A program made the translations under genes and the position numbers. Shown here in pieces: positions 35,054 to 43,629 of a stretch of DNA of 64,000 nt. How positions within the stretch are numbered: the stretch's first letter is position 1; every line of letters begins with the position of its first letter. Under the pieces are notes generated by a model. The model made no database searches. It saw only the letters and a program-made list of their open reading frames with translations, and was not told the origin of the DNA. Source of the DNA: UBA5436 sp050951845 (GTDB taxonomy: Bacteria > Bacillota > Clostridia > Saccharofermentanales > DTU023); the NCBI GenBank assembly GCA_050951845.1, contig JBMNJV010000001.1, positions 372,001-436,000 on the forward strand, read 5' to 3'.

Positions 35054-35713
35054 ATGAAAAAAGAATATGCAATTTTATTTGATTGTGACGGAGTTTTGGT
35101 TGATTCCGAACCGGCTTTGGCACAAGTCGCGGCTGAAGTATTTCGAGAGGCTGATATTCCGGCAAATCCGGAGGATTTTACTCCATATATCGGTACGGGA
35201 GAAGATACCTATCTTGGTGAAGTTGTTCGTAAATACGGATACATATATAATCCCGAAATTAAGCATGAAGTTTATGCTCGGTATATCGCCGAATCCGAAA
35301 AATACGTAAAAACATTTCCCGGAACAATAGATTTGTTAAAGACATTAAAATCCAAAGGTGTAAAAATGGCTGTTGCCAGCTCAGCAGATTTAATTAAAGT
35401 CGAAGCGAATATAAAAGCACTCGGTTTTAATGATTTTGATTCAATTATTACCGGAAGTGAAATAGAAAGAAAAAAACCGTTTCCGGATATTTATCTGTTG
35501 GCAGCAGAAAAAGTCGGAGTTGAACCTGCCAACTGCATAGTAATAGAAGATGCAACAGCAGGAATTGAATCAGGAAAGGCAGCCGGAATGATAACGATAG
35601 GTTTTACATCAGCCTGTTCAGAAGAAGAGCTGGAGCAAGCCGGAGCAGATTATATAGTTGACGATTACTTTACTATGCAGGATTTGATTTTTAAACAATT
35701 GTTAAAAGAATAA
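35054..35713 (+). CDS. HAD-superfamily phosphatase/beta-phosphoglucomutase-like
   Basis: 219-residue HAD hydrolase, subfamily of beta-phosphoglucomutase and sugar-phosphate phosphatases: nucleophile motif FDCDGVLVDSEP (first Asp nucleophile), helical cap (about 20-85), motif II VASSAD, motif III Lys in ERKKPFPDIYLLAAEKVG, motif IV VIEDATAGIESGKAAGM. It either dephosphorylates small sugar phosphates or moves phosphate within a hexose phosphate. AAAGGGA precedes the ATG. It could share a transcript with the subtilase or act with the sugar genes; substrate not assignable. Confidence 0.88.
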   Translation: MKKEYAILFDCDGVLVDSEPALAQVAAEVFREADIPANPEDFTPYIGTGEDTYLGEVVRKYGYIYNPEIKHEVYARYIAESEKYVKTFPGTIDLLKTLKSKGVKMAVASSADLIKVEANIKALGFNDFDSIITGSEIERKKPFPDIYLLAAEKVGVEPANCIVIEDATAGIESGKAAGMITIGFTSACSEEELEQAGADYIVDDYFTMQDLIFKQLLKE

Positions 35714-35724
35714 GAATCAATAGA

Positions 35725-35770
35725 AAAAGTATATTAGTTTCAGATATGTTTATTTGATATACTTTTATAG
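35725..35770 (+). terminator. Weak terminator after the HAD gene
   Basis: AAAAGTATAT (35725-35734) and ATATACTTTT (35757-35766) with a 22-base loop; AT-rich stem, short T run. The position before the LacI gene supports a terminator role. Confidence 0.45.
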
Positions 35771-35875
35771 AAATTTTCAAATTCAGATTATTTTGTATAT
35801 AGAAATTTTAAAAGCAAAAAACAAAATAGATATATAGCTTATAGTCAGAGTATTCATTTTTAAGGTGGTATTTAT

Positions 35876-36925
35876 ATGAAAATAACTGCGAAAGAAATAG
35901 CAAAACGACTCGGTATCTCTCAGTCAGCTGTATCATTGGCTCTGAATGATAAACCCGGAGTTAGTGTTTCTACCAGAGAAAAAGTTTTAGCTGAAGCAAT
36001 CAGATGCGGGTATTCTATAAAGAATCATACCAGGGCTGTTGCAAGTAAAAACATTCGCTATGTTATTTTTATAAAAAACGGAGATACTGTTAAGGAAACT
36101 TCTTTTTATTCAATAGTTCTGCGCGGTATTGAAAATAAAGCCAAAGAATTAAATATAAATGTCATTATCAATTATTTTTATTCAGATGGTGATTGGGTAG
36201 AACAAATGAAAACAATGTCTAAAGATGTACATGGCTTAATTATTTTAGCCACAGAGATGAAAGATAATGATATTAAAAAAGCTTTTGATTATGGAATGGG
36301 CAATCACGAATTACCGATTGTATTGGTTGATAATGCAACTACTAAGTACGACGTTGATTGCGTAGTTTCTGACAGTATTCAAGGTGCCTATAATGCCACA
36401 ATGTATTTATTAAACAAAGGACATCCGGATATAGGATATTTACGTTCAAAAAGCCGTATTGACAATTTTGAAGAGCGATTATTCGGCTTAATAAAGGCAC
36501 GTAAAGAGTTTGGCATCAGCAAGGAAAAAGAATTACAAATTGTTGATGTGAATATTGCTTCTGAGAAAGCTTATGAAGATATGCTCTCTTGGTTAGAGAG
36601 TTCTAATAAACCGTTGTCAGCATATTTTGCGGATAATGATATTATTGCAGCGGCTTGTATCAGAGCATTGAAAACAAAAGGTTATCGTGTTCCGGAAGAT
36701 GTTTCTATCATAGGCTATGATGATATGCCGATTTGCACAATGGTTGATCCGACTCTTACAACTATCAGGGTGATGAAAAGCCAACTTGGTAACATGGCAA
36801 TGTCCCTGTTATATCAAAGAATGAATGAATACAATAGCATTGAATCTGATCTGAATGGTTTTAGCCGCATTACTATTTCCACAAAATTAATAGAACGCAA
36901 CAGTGTGAAAAAATTCAACGGGTAA
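35876..36925 (+). CDS. LacI-family transcriptional regulator
   Basis: 349-residue repressor: N-terminal helix-turn-helix ITAKEIAKRLGISQSAVSLALNDKPGVS and hinge (1-60), then a type I periplasmic-binding-like effector domain (about 62-340) with IILATEM, VVSDSIQGAYNATMYLLNKGH, DNDIIAAACIRALK and VSIIGYDDMPICTMVDPTLTTI. AAGGTGG precedes the ATG. It immediately precedes the arabinose importer genes, and the 300-bp gap between them carries four copies of a TTTAC/GTAAA palindrome, so it probably represses that operon and is relieved by arabinose or a related sugar. Confidence 0.92.
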   Translation: MKITAKEIAKRLGISQSAVSLALNDKPGVSVSTREKVLAEAIRCGYSIKNHTRAVASKNIRYVIFIKNGDTVKETSFYSIVLRGIENKAKELNINVIINYFYSDGDWVEQMKTMSKDVHGLIILATEMKDNDIKKAFDYGMGNHELPIVLVDNATTKYDVDCVVSDSIQGAYNATMYLLNKGHPDIGYLRSKSRIDNFEERLFGLIKARKEFGISKEKELQIVDVNIASEKAYEDMLSWLESSNKPLSAYFADNDIIAAACIRALKTKGYRVPEDVSIIGYDDMPICTMVDPTLTTIRVMKSQLGNMAMSLLYQRMNEYNSIESDLNGFSRITISTKLIERNSVKKFNG

Positions 36926-36929
36926 ATTA

Positions 36930-37119
36930 ATTTACTAAATTTACTAAATTTATAAATTGATTTAGTAAACCCAAATCGTCTTATTCGCTTAATGCACAAA
37001 AGCGTTATTCTTAATCTGTTCAATGAGCCATAAAAGTGTTTTTAAGGTGTTTTTATTTGACTTACACCATTTAAATACTGTATTAATAACTAAACATATG
37101 CTGCAATAATTTACTAAAT
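36930..37119. promoter_or_regulatory. Four ATTTACTAAAT-type palindromes, candidate LacI operators
   Basis: The near-palindrome TTTA-C/G-TAAA occurs at 36931-36939, 36940-36948, 36961-36969 (inverted) and 37110-37118; centres are 9, 21 and 149 bp apart. The last lies just downstream of the predicted promoter of the binding-protein gene, the others just after the LacI stop. The arrangement suits a repressor that loops DNA. Confidence 0.5.
37057..37086 (+). promoter_or_regulatory. Candidate promoter of the arabinose importer operon
   Basis: TTGACT (37057-37062), 18-bp spacer, TATTAA (37081-37086). The start would be near 37093, with the palindrome at 37110-37118 about 20 bases downstream where a repressor would block. 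Confidence 0.45.
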
Positions 37120-37225
37120 AATTTGGGGAAAAAATATATTTAGAAAGAGATGCAGTGTATGAAGAGTAACAAAGCTTAAGACAGATATTTAAGCTTGTAA
37201 AAAAATCATTTCAGGAGGAAGAAGA

Positions 37226-38434
37226 ATGAAAAGAATATTGGCATTAGTTCTGGTAATTGTTATGTCTTTAGGACTTGTTGCTTGCGGTGGCTCTGATGAC
37301 AAAAAAGCAGATACATCGGAAGAGAAAGAAGTTAAGACAGAAGCCGGAGAAGAGGCAGCAGAAGAAACTGAAGCAAAAGAATCGTCTGATGGTAAAATCA
37401 AAATCGGAGTATCTATTTGGAGTTCAACGGATACTTTAGGCAGTCAATGTAAAAGAATATTAGATGAAGCGGCAGCAGCATTAGATGTAGAGATTATGTA
37501 TGTTGATCAAGCTCATATATCCGAACAAGTAACTGCATCGGCAGAAACTTTAGCAGCCGCAGGATGTGACGGTATTGTTATTTGTAACTCGGCATCAGCA
37601 GAGATGACATCCGTTATTAATACTGCAAATGATAATGAAATGTATGTTGCGCAATTCTTCCGTTCCATAAATCAGGAAAGTAACCCCGCAGAATATGAAT
37701 TAGCAAAATCATCTCCGTATTATGTTGGAGCAGTTCATGAAGATGAAGTAAGCAATGGTGCTACGCTTGTTAATATTCTTGCTGAAAAAGGTGCCCGTAA
37801 GATCGGTTTATTAGGTTGGGAAGCAGGGGATGCCACATTCCTGGGACGTTGGGAAGGTTATAAAAAAGGCGTTGAAGAATGGAATGCGGCAAATGCAGAT
37901 GATCCGGTAGAATTATTAGAACCTCAATATGGCGGAACAACATCTGATACAGGTCGTGCAACAACAGAAGCTATCATCAATGCCAATCCTGATATCGATT
38001 CTTTAATCGCTGCAGGCGGCGGCGGTGACACATTAGTTGGTGCCTTGGCTGCTATCGATTCCTTAGGTTTGAAAGGAAAAATTCAAGTTGTTTCCACTGA
38101 CTTTTTACCTGACCTTAAAGAACAATTAGAGTCCGGCGGTATGTCTGCTGAATCAGGCGGTCACTTCAGTGATCCGTTATTTGCATTCTTGATGGTTTAT
38201 AATGCAATTCGCGGTGAATATGAAGTTCCTACAGATGGCTTTTATGATATTTTGTTCCCGTATATTTTCGTAGCTTCTGTTGAAGATTATGCAGACTATG
38301 ATAAATATTTTGTAGAAACCTTGCCGTACACACAAGAAGAAATTGCTGAATTGGCAGACATGAGTTTTGAAGATTTGGAGACGGCTGCTTCCAAATTATC
38401 AATTGAAGATGCTGCTGAAAGACATGCTAAATAA
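37226..38434 (+). CDS. Sugar ABC substrate-binding lipoprotein (probable L-arabinose)
   Basis: 402-residue lipoprotein: signal peptide with lipobox GLVACGG (lipidated Cys near 20), a 35-residue acidic/Lys linker, then a type I binding domain (KIKIGVSIWSSTDTLGSQCKRIL; GCDGIVICNSASAEM; DPLFAFLMVYNAIRGEYEVP). AGGAGGAAG gives strong translation. It is first of five genes ending with AraA, so arabinose or an arabinose-containing oligosaccharide is the likely ligand; that is context inference. It is longer and more diverged than RbsB/AraF. A perfect hairpin (38454-38483) follows it. Confidence 0.9.
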   Translation: MKRILALVLVIVMSLGLVACGGSDDKKADTSEEKEVKTEAGEEAAEETEAKESSDGKIKIGVSIWSSTDTLGSQCKRILDEAAAALDVEIMYVDQAHISEQVTASAETLAAAGCDGIVICNSASAEMTSVINTANDNEMYVAQFFRSINQESNPAEYELAKSSPYYVGAVHEDEVSNGATLVNILAEKGARKIGLLGWEAGDATFLGRWEGYKKGVEEWNAANADDPVELLEPQYGGTTSDTGRATTEAIINANPDIDSLIAAGGGGDTLVGALAAIDSLGLKGKIQVVSTDFLPDLKEQLESGGMSAESGGHFSDPLFAFLMVYNAIRGEYEVPTDGFYDILFPYIFVASVEDYADYDKYFVETLPYTQEEIAELADMSFEDLETAASKLSIEDAAERHAK

Positions 38435-38453
38435 AATTTATTAATTGAATTCA

Positions 38454-38483
38454 AAATTACGGGACTGTGCAGTCCCGTAATTT
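38454..38483 (+). repeat. Stable hairpin after the binding-protein gene
   Basis: Perfect 14-bp arms AAATTACGGGACTG and CAGTCCCGTAATTT around two bases, without a long T run. Located between binding protein and first permease, it probably stabilises the upstream message or reduces read-through. Confidence 0.65.
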
Positions 38484-38512
38484 ACATATGAAGAAATTAT
38501 AAGGTGAAATAT

Positions 38513-39475
38513 ATGAGTAATAAATTACAAAGATTTAAAACCACAAAATACTATGGCGTAACTTTATTGTTGCTCATTACAGTAGTTGTATGGTTATTCT
38601 TTAAAATTTTAGCTCCCGGCAATTTCGGAACCGGTACATTAATGGCAGGTTATTTACAAACAAGTATTCAGTATGCAGTTGGTGGATGTGGTTTTTATTT
38701 TATTGTTGTAATGGGATTATTTGATTTCTCAGTTGGAGCAAATGTGGTGTTATCAGCCTTATTGGGAGTATTATTATCCCGTTCCTGGGGTTTGCCCGGG
38801 CTGGTACTTGGTTGTTTGATATCCGGTATTTTAATTGGAGCTTTTAACGGATCTTTATATACATTTCTGAAGATTCCGTCAATGATTGTTACCGTTGGCT
38901 TAATGTTAATTCTTGAAAGCGTTGCCAACTATGTTATAAACATCGATCCTTCGCCGAATCCGGGAAAGCTTCCGTCAGATTTGCTGATCCTTAATCGTGC
39001 ACCCTGGAATTATATTGTTGCTTTTGCAGCATTTTTCCTAATGTCGTTTATTCTGCATTATACGAAAATAGGAACTTATATCAATGCGATCGGTTCCAAT
39101 GAAACTGTTGCAAAAATGATGGGTACAAATGTACGTAAATATAAATTTTTAGGCTTTGTTTTTTTGCATTTTTTTGTGGGAATCATGGCTTTATTAACAG
39201 TAAGTTACGGAAGCGGAATGTTAGCAGTAACCGGTATGGCTTCTATGGAAAGAAACTTCAGACCGCTGATGGGTACATTCTTCGGTGTGGCATTTAAAAA
39301 ATACAATGTTCCGGTTTTAGCAATAGTAATCGGTGAATTTATAGTTACTTTAATTTTCAACGGTTTGGTAAGTTTAAATGTTCCGACAACAATTAATTCA
39401 TTTGCTACCGGTGCTGTCCTGCTGGCAATTGTAACTTTAACCAATCGTGGCAAACAAGGATCCGTTGTGAAGTAA
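38513..39475 (+). CDS. Sugar ABC permease (first of two)
   Basis: About 320-residue RbsC/BPD_transp_2-type permease with 8-10 hydrophobic segments: GFYFIVVMGLFDFSVGANVVLS, IPSMIVTVGLMLILES and INAIGSNETVAKMMGTNVRKYK, the ATPase-contact loop. A GTG at 38504 is in frame, but AAGG next to it serves the ATG at 38513, which I take as start. Paired with the second permease at 40995 around a single ATPase, giving a heterodimeric channel instead of the usual homodimer. Confidence 0.88.
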   Translation: MSNKLQRFKTTKYYGVTLLLLITVVVWLFFKILAPGNFGTGTLMAGYLQTSIQYAVGGCGFYFIVVMGLFDFSVGANVVLSALLGVLLSRSWGLPGLVLGCLISGILIGAFNGSLYTFLKIPSMIVTVGLMLILESVANYVINIDPSPNPGKLPSDLLILNRAPWNYIVAFAAFFLMSFILHYTKIGTYINAIGSNETVAKMMGTNVRKYKFLGFVFLHFFVGIMALLTVSYGSGMLAVTGMASMERNFRPLMGTFFGVAFKKYNVPVLAIVIGEFIVTLIFNGLVSLNVPTTINSFATGAVLLAIVTLTNRGKQGSVVK

Positions 39476-39485
39476 GGGGGAAGAA

Positions 39486-40982
39486 ATGGGAAAAGTAGTA
39501 TTACAAAGTATTGATATTAATAAACATTTCGGAAGCACCCATGCTGTAAAGGATGCATCAATTAGTTTTGAATCCGGTGAAATTCATGGATTAATCGGAG
39601 AAAACGGTTCAGGAAAAAGTACATTCAGCTCTATGCTCTGCGGTATTCATGAGCCATCTTCCGGTAAGTTTATTTTAGAGGGTCAAGAAATTGCACCTAA
39701 AAATATAGTGGAAGCTAACAGGTTAGGAGTTTCGATCATCGTTCAGGAAATGGGTACCTTGCCGGGATTATCGGTTGCTGAGAATATTTTTCTCGGTAAT
39801 GAAGATAATTTTGTAAAAATGGGTATCAAAAATTCAGGAGAGATGAACAGACAAGCACAAAAATATTTAAACGATTATGGTTTCGGGCATATAAATGCAT
39901 CTGCCAAAATTGAATTGTATAGTTTTGAAGATCGTAAGTTAGTTGAAATTGTAAAGGCAACATATTTTAAACCTAAAGTAGTTGTTATTGACGAAACGAC
40001 AACTGCCTTAAGCCAAAAGGGCAGAGATGCACTTTATTTTCATATTAAAAGAATCAGAGATGAAGGTGGTACTGTCATATTTATTTCGCATGATCTTCTG
40101 GAAGTATTAGAATTAACCAATCGGGTTTCTGTACTTCGTGACGGTGAGTATATTACGACTGTAGAATCCGATGAGTCCACAGAAGATGATTTAAAAAGAT
40201 TGATGGTCGGACGTGAATTAGGTGAGCATTACTACAGAGAAGACTACGAACTGGCATTATCTGATGATGTTGTTTTAGAAGTGAAAAACATCTCAGTTCC
40301 CGGCTCTGTTAAAGATGTCAGTTTCCAATTGAAGAAAAGTGAAATCTTGGGAATCGGCGGTTTGTCCAGTTGCGGTATGCGAGAAGTAGGTAAAGCAATC
40401 TTTGGTGCTGCTTATGGCAGAAAAGGAACTGTTAAATTAGCAAACGGTACTGAAATCAATGATATACAGACAGCTATCAATAATTCTATAGCCTATGCAT
40501 CTAAAGACAGGGATAATGAATCCATCGTTTTAGAAAGTTCGATCAGAGATAATATCTGCATACCGTCACTCGATAGATTATCGAATAAAGGTATCCAATC
40601 TTATAAAAAACTGGATGGATTTGCCCGAGAACAAGCGGAAAATATGAATGTACGTATGAGTGATATATATCAACATGTGTCTCAATTGTCCGGCGGAAAT
40701 AAACAAAAGGTAGTCTTGGCTCGCTGGATCGGAAGAGATTCGGATATCTTGGTACTGGATAGTCCGACCAGAGGTATTGATGTTCGGGTTAAAGCAGATA
40801 TCTATGCTTTAATGGCAGAACTCAAAGAAGCAGGAAAATCCATCATCATGATATCAGAGGAAATGCAAGAATTAATCGGGATGTCTGATCGTATAATTAT
40901 CATGAAAAATGGAGAAATAAACGGTGAATTTTTGAGATCTCCTGATTTGAATGAAGAAGATCTTATAGAGAAGATGGTTTGA
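39486..40982 (+). CDS. Sugar ABC ATPase, RbsA/AraG type, with one degenerate site
   Basis: 498-residue double-NBD ATPase. NBD1 has Walker A GENGSGKST, Walker B VVIDETTTAL and switch IFISHDL, but its signature is SFEDRKLVEI (from Ser146) rather than LSVGQQQ. NBD2 has LSGGNKQK, yet Walker B reads VLDSPTRGIDV, with Ser426 in the catalytic Glu place, and its P-loop (GGLSSCGMRE) is degenerate as usual in this family. So only the site made of NBD1 Walker motifs and NBD2 signature looks competent. AAGGGGG precedes the ATG. It serves the two flanking permeases. Confidence 0.9.
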   Translation: MGKVVLQSIDINKHFGSTHAVKDASISFESGEIHGLIGENGSGKSTFSSMLCGIHEPSSGKFILEGQEIAPKNIVEANRLGVSIIVQEMGTLPGLSVAENIFLGNEDNFVKMGIKNSGEMNRQAQKYLNDYGFGHINASAKIELYSFEDRKLVEIVKATYFKPKVVVIDETTTALSQKGRDALYFHIKRIRDEGGTVIFISHDLLEVLELTNRVSVLRDGEYITTVESDESTEDDLKRLMVGRELGEHYYREDYELALSDDVVLEVKNISVPGSVKDVSFQLKKSEILGIGGLSSCGMREVGKAIFGAAYGRKGTVKLANGTEINDIQTAINNSIAYASKDRDNESIVLESSIRDNICIPSLDRLSNKGIQSYKKLDGFAREQAENMNVRMSDIYQHVSQLSGGNKQKVVLARWIGRDSDILVLDSPTRGIDVRVKADIYALMAELKEAGKSIIMISEEMQELIGMSDRIIIMKNGEINGEFLRSPDLNEEDLIEKMV

Positions 40983-40994
40983 GGTGTTAGGTTT

Positions 40995-41972
40995 ATGGGA
41001 AAAGAACAAGTGAGTGTAAATAAAAACTTTAAAAACAAGCTAAGCTCTTTGCGCGACAAACCATTCCTGGCCGGTTTAATGCCTTATATGGGATTAATTG
41101 TTATTGTAATAGCTTTTACAATTTTAACGGATGGGCGAATCATTCAGCCCAGCAATCTGAAACTGATTTTAGGACAAGTATATGTTTTGATGATTGCAGC
41201 AACAGGCGTATTTATGATTATGACAGTTGGCGGTCTTGATTTCTCTCAGGGCTCTATCTTAGGATTCTCTTCTATTATTTTTAGTTGGGTTTCTTTCTAT
41301 AGCATTCCGTTAGCAGTCGTAGCCGGAATAGCCGGAGGAGCTCTGATGGGCGCTATAAACGGATTCTTCCATGTGAAATTCCGTCTGGCATCATTCATTG
41401 TTACACATTGTACAATGTATTTATTCAGAGGCTTATGTGAATATATCACGACCAATGGACCGGTAGCTGCGGGACCGAATGTGGTTTCTTTAAATCAGAC
41501 TTGGTTAAAGGCAACTGTAACAATCATTATAATAATCATAGGTTTCTTTCTATTTAGATTTACCCGACTGGGAATTGATTTAAAAGCATTAGGTGCCAAT
41601 GAAAATGCAGCACGTTTTGCAGGTATCAGACCTGAAAAAGTCAAATTTTTGGTATTTGTTGCAGCAGGTGCATTAACAGGATTAGCCGCTTTCTTAAATG
41701 TTATAAAAGTAGGCTCTATTACAGGTACTGCCGGCACACAAATGGAAACGCAAATCTTGATAGCTCTTGTCCTAGGCGGTATGCCTATCAATGGTGGTTC
41801 AAAGGCACGTTTTTCTAATATTATAACGGGTGTTTTATCATATTGTGTATTGGAAAAAAGCTTACCGATGGTATTTACGGAATCTGCAACTCAGCAATTG
41901 GTACAAGGAATTATTTTCTTAATTGTTGTTGCTTTAACTATGGACAGGAAAAATCTGAGAGTGATTAAATAA
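40995..41972 (+). CDS. Sugar ABC permease (second of two)
   Basis: 325-residue RbsC-type permease (VLMIAATGVFMIMTVGGLDFSQGS, GALMGAINGFFHVKFRLASF, LKALGANENAARFAGIRPEKVKF contact loop, LVLGGMPINGGSKARF). It follows the ATPase by 12 bp and precedes araA by 21 bp. Distinct from the permease at 38513 (clear sequence divergence), so the importer is a heterodimer. Confidence 0.89.
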   Translation: MGKEQVSVNKNFKNKLSSLRDKPFLAGLMPYMGLIVIVIAFTILTDGRIIQPSNLKLILGQVYVLMIAATGVFMIMTVGGLDFSQGSILGFSSIIFSWVSFYSIPLAVVAGIAGGALMGAINGFFHVKFRLASFIVTHCTMYLFRGLCEYITTNGPVAAGPNVVSLNQTWLKATVTIIIIIIGFFLFRFTRLGIDLKALGANENAARFAGIRPEKVKFLVFVAAGALTGLAAFLNVIKVGSITGTAGTQMETQILIALVLGGMPINGGSKARFSNIITGVLSYCVLEKSLPMVFTESATQQLVQGIIFLIVVALTMDRKNLRVIK

Positions 41973-41993
41973 TACGAAGGAAAAGGAGTAACA

Positions 41994-43460
41994 ATGATTA
42001 ATTATAAATTCTGGTTTGTCGTAGGCAGTCAATTTCTCTATGGAGAAGAAACATTAGCCCGGGTAGAAAAAAACAGCAAGATTATGGTTGAAGGGTTAAA
42101 TGCCGGAAAAAAATTACCATATGAAGTTGTTTATAAAGACACAATGAAAACTTCTGCAGAGATTAAATCTGTAGCCCTGGAAGCTAATAATGATGAATGT
42201 TGTGCAGGTGTTATTACTTATTGTCATACATTCAGCCCCAGTAAGATGTGGATTAATGGCTTGAATTTGTTACAAAAACCATGGTTACATTTCCATACTC
42301 AATTTAACAAAGAAATTCCTAACGAGGAAATTGATATGGATTATATGAATTTACATCAGAGTGCACATGGTGACAGAGAACATGGTTTTATCGGTGCGAG
42401 AATGCGTTTGCCGAGAAAAGTTGTTTTCGGTTATTGGCAAGATGAAGAGGCACTGGAAGAAATTGCAATCTGGATGCGTGCTGTTGTCGGTTATCATTTC
42501 AGTAAAGATTTAAAAGTGATGCGTTTTGGCGATAATATGCGTGAAGTGGCGGTTACCGAGGGTGACAAAGTTGAAGCTCAAATAAAATTCGGCTGGGAAG
42601 TAAACACATGGCCGGTAGGCACGATGGTTGAATACATGGAAGCTGTTTCTGATGAAGATGTTGATGCTAAGATGCAGGAATATCAAGAGAAATATGAAAT
42701 AGCGACAGAAGACATCGAGTCAATCCGTTATCAGGCAAAAGAAGAAATTGCTATGAAAAGAATGATGGATGAAGAAGGTTGCAAAGCGTTTAGCAATACC
42801 TTCCAGGATCTTTATGGTCTGGAACAATTATCCGGTTTAGCCAGCCAAAATCTGATGTCTGACGGTTATGGTTATGCCGGAGAAGGTGACTGGAAAACCA
42901 GTGCTTTAACAGCAGTAATGAAAGCTATGACAGTTGATATGGATGGTGGCACCACCTTCATGGAAGATTATACCTATGATTTTACCAATCAATTAGTTTT
43001 AGGTTCCCATATGCTGGAAATTTGTCCTTCAGTAGCAGCTGAGAAGCCTGAAATTGAAGTTCATGCACTGGGTATTGGTGATCGTCAACCACCTGCCAGA
43101 CTTAAATTTGAAGGCAAGGCCGGTTCGGCTATTGTTGTCAGTTTAGTAGATATGGGTGGCAGGTTTAGATTAATTGTTCATGATATTGAATGTGTAAAGC
43201 CTCCTCAAACGATGCCGAATTTACCGGTAGCCAGAGTAATGTGGCGACCGGAACCGAATTTTAAAGAAGGAATAAAATGTTGGATTTTGGCCGGTGGTGC
43301 GCATCATACAGTTTTAAGCTATGATTGTACGGTTGAAATTATGCGGGACTGGGCCCGTATGATGGATATAGAATTTGTTCATATCAATGAAAAAACAGAC
43401 CCGGTTCAATTTGAAAAAGATTTATTAGTTTCAGACATTATTTGGAATCAAAAGAAATAA
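41994..43460 (+). CDS. araA: L-arabinose isomerase
   Basis: 488-residue AraA converting L-arabinose to L-ribulose. Family blocks: FWFVVGSQFLYGEETL at the start, VITYCHTFSPSKMWINGL, KPWLHFHTQFN, FIGARMRLPRKVVFGYW, TTFMEDYTYDF and LGSHMLEICPS (metal Glu and His), and AGGAHHTVLSYD near the C-terminus. Standard length. Last gene of the LacI-regulated arabinose unit, followed by a terminator. AraB function may come from 28785; no AraD epimerase is visible in the window. Confidence 0.95.
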   Translation: MINYKFWFVVGSQFLYGEETLARVEKNSKIMVEGLNAGKKLPYEVVYKDTMKTSAEIKSVALEANNDECCAGVITYCHTFSPSKMWINGLNLLQKPWLHFHTQFNKEIPNEEIDMDYMNLHQSAHGDREHGFIGARMRLPRKVVFGYWQDEEALEEIAIWMRAVVGYHFSKDLKVMRFGDNMREVAVTEGDKVEAQIKFGWEVNTWPVGTMVEYMEAVSDEDVDAKMQEYQEKYEIATEDIESIRYQAKEEIAMKRMMDEEGCKAFSNTFQDLYGLEQLSGLASQNLMSDGYGYAGEGDWKTSALTAVMKAMTVDMDGGTTFMEDYTYDFTNQLVLGSHMLEICPSVAAEKPEIEVHALGIGDRQPPARLKFEGKAGSAIVVSLVDMGGRFRLIVHDIECVKPPQTMPNLPVARVMWRPEPNFKEGIKCWILAGGAHHTVLSYDCTVEIMRDWARMMDIEFVHINEKTDPVQFEKDLLVSDIIWNQKK

Positions 43461-43488
43461 TTATTTAATCTTTATAAAACACAAAAAG

Positions 43489-43526
43489 AGCTGTCTCGTT
43501 TTTTAAAACTTAGAGACGGCTTTTTT
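43489..43526 (+). terminator. Terminator of the arabinose operon
   Basis: AGCTGTCTC (43489-43497) and GAGACGGCT (43513-43521), one G-T pair, followed by T6. Confidence 0.85.
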
Positions 43527-43565
43527 ATATTAAAAACTTGCTGACAAAAACAACAAGCTACTGAA

Positions 43566-43595
43566 AAAGGAGTGCCTTACAGAAGACACTCCTTT
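43566..43595 (-). terminator. Terminator of fucI
   Basis: AAAGGAGTG/CACTCCTTT hairpin with a 12-base loop; on the minus strand it is followed by T5, 35 bp after the fucI stop. It faces the araA terminator in the convergent gap. Confidence 0.8.
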
Positions 43596-43629
43596 GAATT
43601 TGGGATCAGAGTTAAACTATACAATCGGA

